Of a DNA stretch of 64,000 bases, positions 35,237 to 45,361 are shown in pieces; positions within the stretch are counted from its first letter, which is position 1; each line of letters opens with the position of its first letter. Under the pieces are notes generated by a model, which was given only the letters and a program-made list of their open reading frames with translations, made no database searches and was not told the origin of the DNA. This stretch comes from Exophiala sp. HKRS030 (Eukaryota; Ascomycota; Eurotiomycetes; Chaetothyriales; Herpotrichiellaceae). Location of the stretch: NCBI GenBank assembly GCA_023897205.1, contig JAHWDD010000002.1, positions 5,828,001 through 5,892,000 on the forward strand. Direction: 5' to 3'. Position numbers and translations under genes: made by a program.

Positions 35237-36559
35237 CCGTAGGCACTTGAGGCAAGTCGGACCGTACCCAGGTCACGCCAGCTATGTGTTTATAAGTGAA
35301 AGGTCATGTGACGTAACAGTAATCTATCTATCTAGAGACCTTTAAGATCATATAGCTGCAGGAATAGTAATTACTGCCTAGAGACATCACACAATACGAA
35401 ATACGAAACGACGAATTCAACAGGAGGTACCTTTCGGAAGTAAACACGTGCGCTTAGTTGACCGATCATTGACAGAAGTTATGAATATCTCATCAGCAAG
35501 AATGATTGATAAGAATAAGAATAAGAAGAAATTGAAAGAGATAATGAAACATGCATGGCAGGCGCTGGCGCTGGTGCTGGTGCCTGTGGTCGTGCCTGCC
35601 CTGCGTGGAACTTTGGGCTTCGGCTCGCCAAAAACTGCTACGAATACGACAGTCAAATGCGAAAAGGCAAGTTCGACCGTGACTCTGAATCCCTGGCACC
35701 TACTGGCACTTGCCCGTTGAACCACCTTTTCGGAAACATGAATTGATCCGAAACCGATTTGCCGTCTTCTCGTCTTCTCACCTTCTCACGTTCTCACCTT
35801 TCGTCTTCCCATCTCACTCTCGCTAATCACAGCCCTCGCAAGCGTCGTGATACTCAAAATACAGGTACTCACTGCCTTCCACCGACCACAGTGTTTCTCC
35901 AACTAACTACTACAGGTGTTGGCGTGATCAAACATAGTTTTGGAGCCTTTCTGGACCAAGGTTCTCGTTAGTTATAGGGCTGAGAATAACCACACTCGCT
36001 CTCATCACAGCCATTGGCTGGCTCGTACGCTATGGCTTCCAGGGATCAGAACCTTAACTACAACGCCTGGCCAGTCTTCAACAAAATTCGACATCTCAAA
36101 CCCAACATGTCCATGCCATTGTCACGCCTTGGGTGACTCTTTGGTAACATCCTTCCCCTGAACTTTTACCTATTGCTACATTTTTCCATCATCATGATTG
36201 CTTTGGGTATAGCACAAGGCTGACTCCGGCTTCTTTCCTTCCCCATCAACCGAATTTCTAGCTTTTCCAATTATCATTAACTATCCAAACTTCTGGTCGT
36301 GCCCATGCCATCGAGAAAATCAATTCCAGGTAAATCTTCAGAGGGGTCCGAATCGCTACCTTTCTCCCTGCTTGGCCAATGACCCACCATCACTGTCCGC
36401 TTTTTCCAAGCCTTGTCAACCTCGCCGGCGTCACTGACGACTTCCGCTCCGACAGGTCGAGAGACCATGGTCTAAAAATTCCCCATCGCGTCAGGTAAGC
36501 CACAACCACATCTCCTGATCCCAGTTTCACTTCGAGACTCCCCTCTGAAGTTCTGCTTT

Positions 36560-39220
36560 TTAAGCCGAATGGAAGAGCCAATCGGTGTCGGGGTTGGGAA
36601 CCGCAAAGTTAGGGATCATGGCAGTATTCATCGAGCTTAGGTCTGGGGCTGTTGGATCCAGTGGCTGTGCATTATTATCCTCCATCAGTTCCTGGCCCAT
36701 CGGGAGCCGTGGGAAGTTGAACAGGTCGAACACGTCTAGATACTCCAATTCGTTTGGAGCTGGTGAATTCGCCCTCGTCGGATGGTATGATTTGACAGCC
36801 GCAGCATGTGGCTGGCGCGATATCAGAAAATCCAAATCGTATGCGCACCTGTCCAAGGCTATTAGCTTCATCTTCAGTTCATCGCAACGAAAATCCTTAC
36901 CGTCGCATGTCGGCGAGTATCTTCACCGTCGAAGGAGTTACTCTCTCCCCTGTCACCCCACCAGTTGTTTGCGACTGTCGATACTCTTCTAACACCCGCG
37001 TGAGGATCTCGCTGTATCTTTTGGCAACAAGCCACCTTTCCCCCATTTCAGAAAGAGTAGTCACGAGAGAATCGATATCAGGATCCACCTCGTGGTCCAT
37101 TGTGGACCCGTGCACCAGAGTAACACGAGCTCCTACCCAAATCGCAAATGCAAACGGAGGGCCAAGTTTGTCCAGTAGGCCACTCAGCTGGACAAAGCGA
37201 CATAATCGCCGCAAATTGTCAACAGCAGATATGCACCTCTGCATAGCCCTGTATGACGACGAGAAAAAGGGCGAAACCTGGCTGGGATACGCTGCCGAAG
37301 AGTTCAACCGAATCACCGTCAGGGAATATGCTGCGTGCAACATGATCCACCCACAGCTAGTATTTTTGGCCGGTACATTCGACTGCATTAGCCGATTGAT
37401 GTTTGCAAACTCGTCTGGCAAGCTGAAATGCCAGGCGTTCAGATCACTGTCGAGACTCCGGTAAGATCTTTGCCATTGTTCTACATCCGTCAACGAGCCG
37501 ATATCCACAGGTCGTTTCAGAAATTGATGCACCTGTCCAAGAATAGCCATGAGCTCACAATGATATGAAAAATGCCCGTGATTGTCCGTGAGATTTGTGG
37601 CATAACGTGGACGCTCCGAGGCCCGAAACCACCTAGTGTCAACAAATTTGTTGGCAGCAAAAAGATCATCTCGACATGGTAGCCGCCGATCTACTTCCTT
37701 CTCATTGAGGGCGAAATCGAAGGCTGTAGCTATTGTAGCATATCGATCAAGAAAGTATATCGACCAGAAGAGTCGACGTCGTTCTTCGTCCTCTATCCAG
37801 CTCTTGGGTTCAGGCAAGACCGACGCTCTCAGCGTTGCAATAGAAGGGTACATAGGCGATGCCATTGAGGATGTAGACTCAACGGCAAGACCCAACTGTA
37901 CCATACTTCTGCTGATCAATGCAAGCAGATTCCATGCTGGTGGACCATTTGTTGTTCCAGTGACATCTAGAGCAAGAATAATTAGCGCCTGAAGGGCTCT
38001 AATGTTGGAGTTCTCAAGCCCAAATAATTGCACCCGTTGCTTCGAAGTATCGTGGTAGTGCTGTCGACTCTCAAATGTCAATCGCGGGTCATTGGAGAAT
38101 CGCAAAGTCGTTGCTACCATAGCATGCAACAATATCTTGTCTGCCTCATCCAGTGTCGACGGTCCGAACAAGACATCGAGAGTGCTCTTGCGATCAAGCA
38201 ATGGAAGCCAGATGTTGACATGCTTGAAATAAAGATCGACCAACGAATATAGCAAATCATAAGGTGGTAGCATTGCCGAATGTTCGTTGAAGACCTGCGT
38301 ACCCTGATATCCATTGTTCGAGTGTGGTGAAGTTAAAGAAGCTGCGGATGGAGTATAATAGCTTGCTGCTTGTACCACCTGTGCGTCCGACGCGGACTGA
38401 CCTGTATGTGCTGCTTGATACTGCAGTGAACCATGTCGTGAGATGGAAGACTTTATTGTTGTATCAACCCCTGTTGGCTGGTTTTGATATGATGTATCGA
38501 CTGCAAAAGGAGTGGTCTGGGGATCAAACTGTGTTCTCTGATGCTGGTCCGGACTTAAAACCTGAAAACTTCCACGAGACACGTTGTCTTTCAGGCTGGA
38601 AGATCCCGCCTGTACATTTTGCACACATGCCACGCTGAGATGTTCGGCGAGCTGTCGACCTTGCTCCTTGAGGAGGCTCTCCAGCTCGTCCAACCGCGCC
38701 TCGAGCTCACGTCCATAGCCAGCTCGAAGACCGGGCTTCTTCCTCTCTTTGTATTCACATGGATGATCGTTGCGAGCGCACCATCCACAAGAAGGCTGCG
38801 CTCGATCTAGGCAAGGCCGTTTCAGCTGAAATCCCTCAAAGACGATGGGAAAATTTTTCACCTACCACACTTGACCTTTCTTTGCTTGCACGCCTCACAT
38901 CTATCAGGCGGCGACATCAGTGAGCATGAATGGGAAATAGCAAAACGGTGAACCGTAGACTGCGGTCCCAAAACCCTCGAGTGGAGCATAGACAGGGCGG
39001 GCACTTACGTGACATTCATAGTCCTCTTTCGTTTCCTCGAGCCATCGCCATCTTCTTCCGAGCCTGAGTCGGAATGTAAGCTAGACCCTGTCGAGCGACG
39101 TGGGAACGGAGGATCATTATTGCTGCCGTAGAGATTGGCTAGACCACTGCCGTTGCCATTGCCATTGCCATTGCCATTACCATTGCCGTAGACTTCGAAC
39201 TTGGGATCCTGCATTGTCAT
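36560..39220 (-). CDS. Zn2Cys6 transcription factor, RhaR/TRC1-like regulator of the rhamnose cluster
   Basis: Exons in order: 39009..39220, 38866..38900, 36901..38806 and 36560..36848, with introns of 108, 59 and 52 nt. The sum is 814 codons, so about 813 residues. The 35 nt second exon carries CEACKQRKVKC. Spliced, the zinc cluster is C-X2-C-X6-C-X6-C-X2-C-X6-C, ending in CARNDHPCEY. A Lys/Arg linker and a short coiled coil (ELEARLDELESLLKEQGRQL) follow. The fungal-specific middle homology region is visible around ERRRLFWSIYFLDRYATIAT. The C-terminus ends in IPNFAVPNPDTDWLF, an acidic and hydrophobic tail of activation-domain type. The N-terminus has a Gly-Asn repeat from a hexanucleotide array. 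It is divergent from the rhamnonate dehydratase gene. Rhamnose genes are controlled by a linked Zn2Cys6 factor in several fungi (RhaR, TRC1), so regulation of this cluster is inferred from position. Confidence 0.85.
39149..39190. repeat. (CCATTG)n array encoding Gly-Asn repeats
   Basis: Hexanucleotide repeat in the first exon of the Zn2Cys6 factor, read on the minus strand as about seven GN dipeptides. Its length probably varies between isolates. Confidence 0.85.
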
Positions 39221-39798
39221 CTAGACAATAGGCCACGAACCGCGCGGTGTTGGCATTGTACCGAGAAAGCTGAAGGACGATCTCGGGGCGAGATTGCCAG
39301 AGTTGACCGAAGGGCGGGCAAGAAAAGGGAAAAGGGCTCCTTGGCCCTCTCGTAGTGGAGGAAAAGCTGGGGAGAAGAACTGGAGGGTGGGGCACCTGAG
39401 TAGATACTCCAATGAGCTTGTCGCTCTGTCACATGTCGAAACTCGTCCTTCAGCGGAGCATTTCCCCGCCTCGTGGCAGAAAGAATTTGGCCAATAACAG
39501 GTATTCGCTAACAAGGCCCTCCCCTCCGGCTTCAGATGTACCGACGAGCCGAAGTAGCACTACAAACTCTGTCTCTTCATAGAACATAACAATGTTCACA
39601 ACCCGGCCGGGATCTCCTGACCCTTTTTCTCTATCACTGACTCGTTGGCATATCTCTCCAGTACTTCCCTCGGAGATCTCATAATACCATTATTCGCTCC
39701 CTACAGACGAGACCAGAGTGATACAGACCTGGAACTTGGTCTCAACCACATCGAACATATAGCAACACCCACAAATCTCGAAGAAGCTACTAGTCACT
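39221..39798. promoter_or_regulatory. Divergent promoter between the regulator and LRA3
   Basis: Shared 578 bp upstream region. It contains a perfect 10 bp palindrome, CCCGGCCGGG, at 39602-39611. This holds a CCG-N2-CGG everted pair, the kind of site bound by Zn2Cys6 dimers. Its role as the operator is inference. Confidence 0.5.
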
Positions 39799-41134
39799 AT
39801 GGCGTCAGTAAAGACGTTTCCTACGATCAAAACCGTGCGAACCTTCGTCATCGAAGGCGTAGGCTCCGGCGGCGACTATCACAATGTCAAAGGCGGACAT
39901 TGGCTGATTGACAACAAGATCGCCACGCCCATGTCCAAATGGGAACAGTATCGGAAATCGAGAACGTCGTTTGGAATCAACGTCCTAGGGTCATTTTGTG
40001 TCGAGATTGAAGCCACAGACGGCACGAAAGGCTTCGCCACTGGGTTCGGTGGCCCCCTGGTTGCTGGCTGGTGCAACAGCATTTTGAACGATTCTTGCTG
40101 GGCAGAGATCCGCGTGATGTCAACGATATCTATGAGCAGATGTACAGAGGTTCCATGTTCTACGGCCGCAAAGGTCTTCCTGTCGCCGTCATCTCTGTCC
40201 TTGATCTGGCTCTGTGGGATCTTCTAGGGAAGATCAGGAACGAGCCTGTTTACAAGTTAATTGGTGGTGCGACGCGTGACAAGTTGTGGTTCTACTGCAC
40301 CGGGCCTGAACCTGCCGCGGCCAAGAAGATGGGGTTCACTGGTGGAAAGGTTCCTTTGCCATATAGCCCGGAAGAGCCGGATAGCTTGAGGAAGAACATT
40401 GAATTTCTTAAGAAGCATAGAGAAGAGATTGGACCGGATTTCCCGCTGAGGGTCGATTGTTGGATGTCGTTGAATGTCCAATATACCATCGAGTTGGTTT
40501 CAGAGGCCAAGAGACAAGATATCAGGATAGATTGGTGGGAAGAAGTTTTGTCTCCAGATGATTTTGATGGCTTTGCACTGTTGAAAAGAGCACATCCCGA
40601 CACCAAATTCACAACTGGAGTAAGCATGAATGCCTAAAGAAGACAATCCACGATACTAACCTCATTTAGGAACATGAATATTCTCGTTATGGATTCCGCA
40701 AACTTCTCGAAGGACGAAACGTCGATATCATCCAACCAGACGTCATGTGGCTAGGCGGTCTGACTGAATTGCTCAAGGTAACAGCTATGGCTGCAGCATA
40801 CGACATTCCTGTGGTTCCTCACGCCTCCGGACCATATTCATACCACTTTGTGGCCAGCCAGCACAATTCGCCATTCCAAGAATATCTCGCTAACAGTCCT
40901 GATGGCAAGAGCGTGCTTCCAGTTTTCGGTGACTTGTTTATCAACGAGCCTATTCCAGAACATGGATATCTTGATGTCAGCGTCCTGGATAAGCCTGGGT
41001 TCGGTTTGGAGTTGAATCCCAATGCCCGCTTGGTAGATGCTACAGGTCTCCTTGGGTTCGCACCTCAGAAGTCGCTCCCTCATCCGGTAGACAGGACGAA
41101 GGAGCACACAGAGTTGAATGGCACCTCGTCTTAA
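39799..41134 (+). CDS. LRA3: L-rhamnonate dehydratase (LRA3), with one frameshift
   Basis: Enolase-superfamily enzyme removing water from L-rhamnonate to give 2-keto-3-deoxy-L-rhamnonate, step three of non-phosphorylating rhamnose breakdown. Exons are 39799..40619 and 40670..41134, with a 50 nt intron (GTAAGC donor, TAG acceptor, phase 0). Diagnostic blocks are SMFYGRKGLPVAVISVLDLA, GKVPLPY, VDCWMSLNVQYT, WWEEVLSPDDFDGF, then TGEHEYSRYGFR across the splice, QPDVMWLGGLTELLK and PHASGPYSYHF. One base seems to be missing in the C run at 40053-40057. The frame reads GFATGFGGP before the run and CWLVQQHFERFL after it, in the next frame. The metal-ligand and acid/base regions downstream are intact. 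With the base restored the protein would be about 428 residues. Divergent from the Zn2Cys6 regulator. Confidence 0.9.
40620..40669 (+). other. Intron in LRA3
   Basis: 50 nt, GTAAGC...CATTTAG, with a TACTAAC branch point at about 40653-40659. Confidence 0.9.
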
Positions 41135-41306
41135 GCATTTGAAATGCTGTAGAGACTGGCCGCAATTTGCGGTTGATGTATGTAATGATTGAGACTGCGG
41201 CATCTTCATCGGCGGCGTTGAATAAAATTGACGGAGGATCGAGTTGCATCAACGGCTTCGACAGATATTTAGAAATCCTAGGACCAAAATAGATTGCTCC
41301 TTTGCG

Positions 41307-42200
41307 TCATTCAGAACCATCCGATGCTTGCTTCGTGATATCTTGGATCTGGTCGAGATAGTAGAGACCTTGTCGAAGCTGGAATCTCATCAATGTCTTC
41401 CCGCGATCCTGTACAACGAGACTACCATCGGGGTTTTCGACCAAATGCAAATCCACGCCCTTTGCACGTTTCAACTGAGACCATGAAATCAAATTTACTC
41501 CAGCCTCAGGAATGAAGCTTACGTTTTTGATCGTCAAGCGGTGCACCATTCTGAGATCTTGTTCAGGTGCTGAACCAAATGGCCATGTTCGCGATGCTGT
41601 ATTCTCGATAGAGGTAGATGGGGCAGGCAAGGTGAAAGTCACATCCCCAGCGCCGACAATGTCAATCGGATTGGGCCGAAATACCCCATAACTCGTGGCC
41701 CGGAGCGACCATTGAACGGGTTCAGTCTGTTAAATCCATGCAAAAGGGATCGATTACTGCAAACATGAGTGGTTGCACCAGTGTCGAATATCCAATCCTG
41801 CTCGTTGAAAGGTTTGCGGGTTGAAGCGCGTGGCGATGCTGGCTCTGGCCTGGGTGTTAATATGATCCCTTGATCCGCAGGAGCAGCTGTGTATGGCTCT
41901 TTCTGTCGTTGCGAGTCGGTCAGAGATCATTGATCTGCGAGGGGGATAACATACCTTCAGGTGTTCGTATCGAATGATGGTTGAATCCCCTTGACGGTGG
42001 ATTGAGACACGAGGAGCAATGGACTAACATGCAAAGTCAGAATGGTGGCTTTTTGTTGAAGAGCCAAACAACGAGACTCTTATCCCGAGATGGGTGATGG
42101 CTGCTTTGCGTGGATCATAACTTACCAGTGCTCCGAGGAAAGATACCATGCCAGAAATCGTGACCAGCGCCGTCAATTTTGAGGCACCAGGCCTAGCCAT
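41307..42200 (-). CDS. Spliced gene with a Ty1/copia-derived protease/pre-integrase segment and a membrane-anchor exon
   Basis: Proposed exons are 42126..42200, 41955..42023 and 41307..41902. Introns are 102 and 52 nt, all phase 0, with GTAAGT and GTATGT donors. Exon 1 begins MARPGASKLTALVTISGMV and continues hydrophobic into exon 2, giving a signal-anchor helix. Exon 3 opens KEPYTAAPADQG, then carries DWIFDTGATTHVC, the active-site motif of copia-type retropepsins. Further on, after a shift of one base in the run at 41699-41701, it reads VGAGDVTFTLPAPS and NLISWSQLKRAKGVDLHLVE, a GAG-pre-integrase region. It ends before the His-rich integrase zinc finger; no gag, integrase or reverse transcriptase is present. 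Introns and the added anchor suggest recruitment by the host rather than a plain insertion. A decayed relic with chance splice signals is the alternative. Confidence 0.55.
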
Positions 42201-42769
42201 CGCACTCGCCTCTTCTTCCACCGCAAGCTCCACGAGCCTCGTGTGCCCAAGCCAAAGCAAAGCGATGACTTTGCTTTAAAGGAGCGGTGCCCGAAAGAAG
42301 ATACTTCTGGTAGACTTTCTGCGTCCGTGTCACCGATCGAGATCTGTGGCGTACCTAAGTTCTCTCGACATGCAGGTACCGAGATGTGACAAAGCCAAAT
42401 ACTATCACGTGATCGAAGTCCCTACTCCGTAGCGATCACTGACGTCACGTGCCAGACATCCGAGGGACAAACTTGCTACTTGCTACTTACGTAATTCCGT
42501 ACTCTTTTCAACCTCGCCGCCTTTTCCGCCGAGAGCGAACTGCTTGCCCACGCTGGATAGTGCCACATGGGACAAAGCTCATATGTGAGAGATCACGAAC
42601 AGGACGGCGAGATGGTCTTTTTTTACAGAATCAATTTCAAGGTATTCTCTATACTTTTTTGGCTAAAAGATTTCAAAAGTCAAAGTTTTGGCCAGGGTAA
42701 TCCTCGACCTTTGTGAATATCAATTCAAGTATCAACCTTCAACAAGTTTGAACAGCTAGACCCTACAGG
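42201..42769. promoter_or_regulatory. Divergent upstream region of the copia-derived gene and LRA1
   Basis: 569 bp with no gene. Contains several CACGTGA/TCACGTG-type words (42411-42416 and near 42448) that could bind bHLH factors; no evidence of function. Confidence 0.45.
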
Positions 42770-43609
42770 ATGCCCTTACCACCTCTTATTCCTGGCCATG
42801 TTGCAGCCATTACCGGGGGACTGACTGGCATTGGGAGAGCAATAGCCGTTCTGTTTTTATCACATGGAGCGAACGTGTCCATCAATTATCTGTCATCACA
42901 TAACAAAGACGAGGAGGGTCTTCTCACAACACTTCGGACCGAGGCGTTAGATGCGATTAGATTGCGAAATTCATCGACATCTTTACAAACCGCCGAAGAT
43001 GTACCTCTTCTCACCGTACCTGGTGATATATCACAGCCGGAAGCAGGTCAGGACCTAGTGGCGCAAACAGTTGCACGGTTTGGACGGTTAGACACGTTCG
43101 TCTCCAATGCCGGAATCTGCAAGTTTGAAGAATTCCTCGAGATCAGTCCCGAGTCGTATCAAAGGCACGTCAACACGAATTTGTCAGGAGCCTTCTATGC
43201 AGTTCAGGCAGCGGCACAACAGATGACCAGGCAGAATCCTCAGGGAGGGTCCATCATTGGAGTTTCTAGCATTTCAGCTTTGGTCGGAGGCGCCCAGCAG
43301 TGCCACTATACTCCTACGAAAGCTGGGATCTTGTCATTAATGCAATCGACGGCGACAGCATTGGGGAAGTACAATATCAGATGTAATGCTTTGTTGCCAG
43401 GCACTATACGAACACAATTGAACGAAGAGGACTTGAGGGACGGGAGTGACAAGAAGACGTATATGGAGGGTAGGATTCCGCTCGGACGATTGGGTCGACC
43501 GGACGACATGGCAGGTCCTGCTTTATTCCTGGCTTGTGGAGAGTTATCGTCTTATGTCAGTGGAGCTGCTCTGCTCGTCGATGGAGGAGCATTTGTCAAT
43601 TTTCAATGA
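42770..43609 (+). CDS. LRA1: L-rhamnose 1-dehydrogenase (LRA1), short-chain dehydrogenase
   Basis: Oxidises L-rhamnose to the 1,4- or 1,5-lactone with NAD(P)+, the entry step of the pathway. A classical SDR of 279 residues in one exon. The cofactor motif TGGLTGIGRA is at residues 15-24, NAG in FVSNAGICKF, the catalytic Ser in GVSSISALVGG and the YTPTK motif (Tyr near 180, then Lys). The C-terminus ends SYVSGAALLVDGGAFVNFQ. The substrate assignment rests on the neighbours: rhamnonate dehydratase and rhamnono-lactonase flank it. By itself the sequence only proves an SDR. The stop codon lies 17 bp from the stop of the convergent lactonase gene. Confidence 0.88.
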   Translation: MPLPPLIPGHVAAITGGLTGIGRAIAVLFLSHGANVSINYLSSHNKDEEGLLTTLRTEALDAIRLRNSSTSLQTAEDVPLLTVPGDISQPEAGQDLVAQTVARFGRLDTFVSNAGICKFEEFLEISPESYQRHVNTNLSGAFYAVQAAAQQMTRQNPQGGSIIGVSSISALVGGAQQCHYTPTKAGILSLMQSTATALGKYNIRCNALLPGTIRTQLNEEDLRDGSDKKTYMEGRIPLGRLGRPDDMAGPALFLACGELSSYVSGAALLVDGGAFVNFQ

Positions 43610-43626
43610 ATTCATAATGTTTGCAT

Positions 43627-44700
43627 TCAATCTATTTGAAGATTGTATGCTTCGACAGCTGTACCTGACCACACCTGTTTCTTGGATTCGTCATCAAGTT
43701 GCTGGGAGTCAAGGACAGCTTTTACAACATCATGCCAATGTTGCCACGACTTTTGCAGACCTGGACCTCCTAGATTGACCACCGGCCAATCTGATCCAAA
43801 CAGAATCCGAGATGGAGTGAAGGCATTGAAAACAACATCCACCCATGGCTTTGTGCGTTCGACGAGTTCATTGATATCCGTAGGATGTTGCTCATCTTGG
43901 GGTGGAAGTTCTGGAAAGAAACCTGACAGCTTCATGTAGGCATGTGGATATTTGGCCAGCTTCTGTACGTTTTGTTTCCACTCGACAAATCGCGGATGTC
44001 CAGCCTCTGCATCTGCTGCTGTGAGTAGCAAATCAGGCTTGCAGAAATGATTGATGACGACTCTGAGCTGGCTGCCAGAGTCAAGTAGATGCTGAAATAA
44101 ATCCGCTGCCTCCTCAAGTTGATGCATGCCTCCACGATGGGAGTCAACTCCCAAGTCAAATGAAAGGCCTTTGTCCCCCAGATATTGGAGGCCGTCAAAG
44201 AACTCCGGTGTTGTCATGACCTTAGGTGCCTTGTCCTGCAGGAGATAGCGAAACCCGCTCAAGCGTTGAGATATGCCTGCTTCGTTGAATTTCCCCTGTA
44301 CCGTTTCCACATACTCTCTTAGCAGATCAAGGCCTGCTGGTAACGGCGCCCATGGCACCACTCCCAATACTAACTTGCTGTCCTCTGGCGAGTGGCCTTC
44401 GCCAGGTAAAGGCGTCCCCTTGGCAATCCGTATGAGGAAATCCACTTCATCGTATGGGGCTTGCCACTGTGTACTCTCGAGACCGGACTTTCGATCAGTT
44501 TCAAGGAAAACAAACCCAAGCCTATTGGGCTGCTGGGCCGAGACCGCTTTGTACTGATCAACACTGTTCTGTCTATTCAATGGGAAATCCTCTGCAAGAT
44601 CTGTCGCCCAAGTCAGCGACGGCAGGTGGGCCTTGGCATAGAGATGTATATGGGAGTCGATGATGGGAAACGTTTCGTCTGTGGTAGATTTGGATGCCAT
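43627..44700 (-). CDS. LRA2: L-rhamnono-lactonase (LRA2), amidohydrolase family
   Basis: Hydrolyses the rhamnono-lactone formed by LRA1. A 357-residue metal-dependent TIM-barrel amidohydrolase in one exon. The first metal motif is IIDSHIHLY near residue 15. Later motifs are FDLGVDSHRGG, VVINHFCKPDLL, YMKLSGFF and the catalytic Asp in RILFGSDWPVVNLGG. ATG at 44700 begins MASKSTTDETFP. It is tail-to-tail with LRA1, with 17 bp between stop codons, so the 3' untranslated regions must overlap. The specific lactone is inferred from the cluster. Confidence 0.87.
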   Translation of the reverse strand: MASKSTTDETFPIIDSHIHLYAKAHLPSLTWATDLAEDFPLNRQNSVDQYKAVSAQQPNRLGFVFLETDRKSGLESTQWQAPYDEVDFLIRIAKGTPLPGEGHSPEDSKLVLGVVPWAPLPAGLDLLREYVETVQGKFNEAGISQRLSGFRYLLQDKAPKVMTTPEFFDGLQYLGDKGLSFDLGVDSHRGGMHQLEEAADLFQHLLDSGSQLRVVINHFCKPDLLLTAADAEAGHPRFVEWKQNVQKLAKYPHAYMKLSGFFPELPPQDEQHPTDINELVERTKPWVDVVFNAFTPSRILFGSDWPVVNLGGPGLQKSWQHWHDVVKAVLDSQQLDDESKKQVWSGTAVEAYNLQID

Positions 44701-45361
44701 AGCGTGCGCAATGTGACCGAGCAGCCCCTTTGATACTGAGACAACGTAATCAGATGGTCTTCCAGCTCATCAAAGGGCGATAATGAGGGGGAATCTGACT
44801 TTGCGCTCTCACCAAGTCTGCTGAGAACCTCATCTCGGTGTTTCGGATGAAGTCCCGCCATTTGCCTAAATCATTTTCCCGGCACAAACGGGAGCGAAGG
44901 CCGGGCCCCAAACGTATGTTGACACACAACGCTTTGAGAACGTCGACCTAGCGTTCATTAGTCGTATCGAAACTCCTCTGGACATGACGTATAATCAACT
45001 ACCTTAAGCTCTCTAAAGTACGAGGTTGTATTCAAACACAATCAGATCCTTTGCGGGAGATTGTCAAGGTGACGAATAATGGCGTCATTTGAAAGAGAAG
45101 CCTTCCCCGCCAAAGTTTCGGAGAGATCTGTTGGAGCCTTGCCGTGTCATCAACGTCCAACTCCAGTATTTCCATTGTTGAATGCATCAACACGACGGAG
45201 TTTTCATCACATGCCTCCAAGGCATGAGCAATAGGACAGTGTCATCCATTTCCTTTGCGCTACCGGGAATAGGGCGTGACCCCCGATAGTTGGATAACAT
45301 TGTGTGTTCCCATCTAGAGGCATCCGTCTTCTATCACTCAGTCCACTTTAGTTTGACGACC
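44701..45361. other. Intergenic with possible decayed gene on the minus strand
   Basis: On the minus strand at about 44790-45160 there are three adjoining coding-like pieces. KAPTDLSETLAGKASLSND and IIRHLDNLPQRI run to one TGA stop. NTTSYFRELKVVDYTSCPEEF follows in the same frame. In a shifted frame come DVLKALCVNIRLG and NDLGKWRDFIRNTEMRF. Together they look like one small broken gene. I do not recognise the family. Confidence 0.35.

Larger units (their letters stand above)
33752..36559. other. 2.8 kb without a recognisable gene
   Basis: Only short frames, no motif. Contains two microsatellites listed separately and, near 36560, the 3' flank of the transcription factor gene. Confidence 0.45.

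Noticed and set aside
40037..40070. Tiny intron to explain the LRA3 frame break
   Set aside because: The GT...CAG span is about 31 nt and would delete the conserved GGP-CWLVQQ segment.
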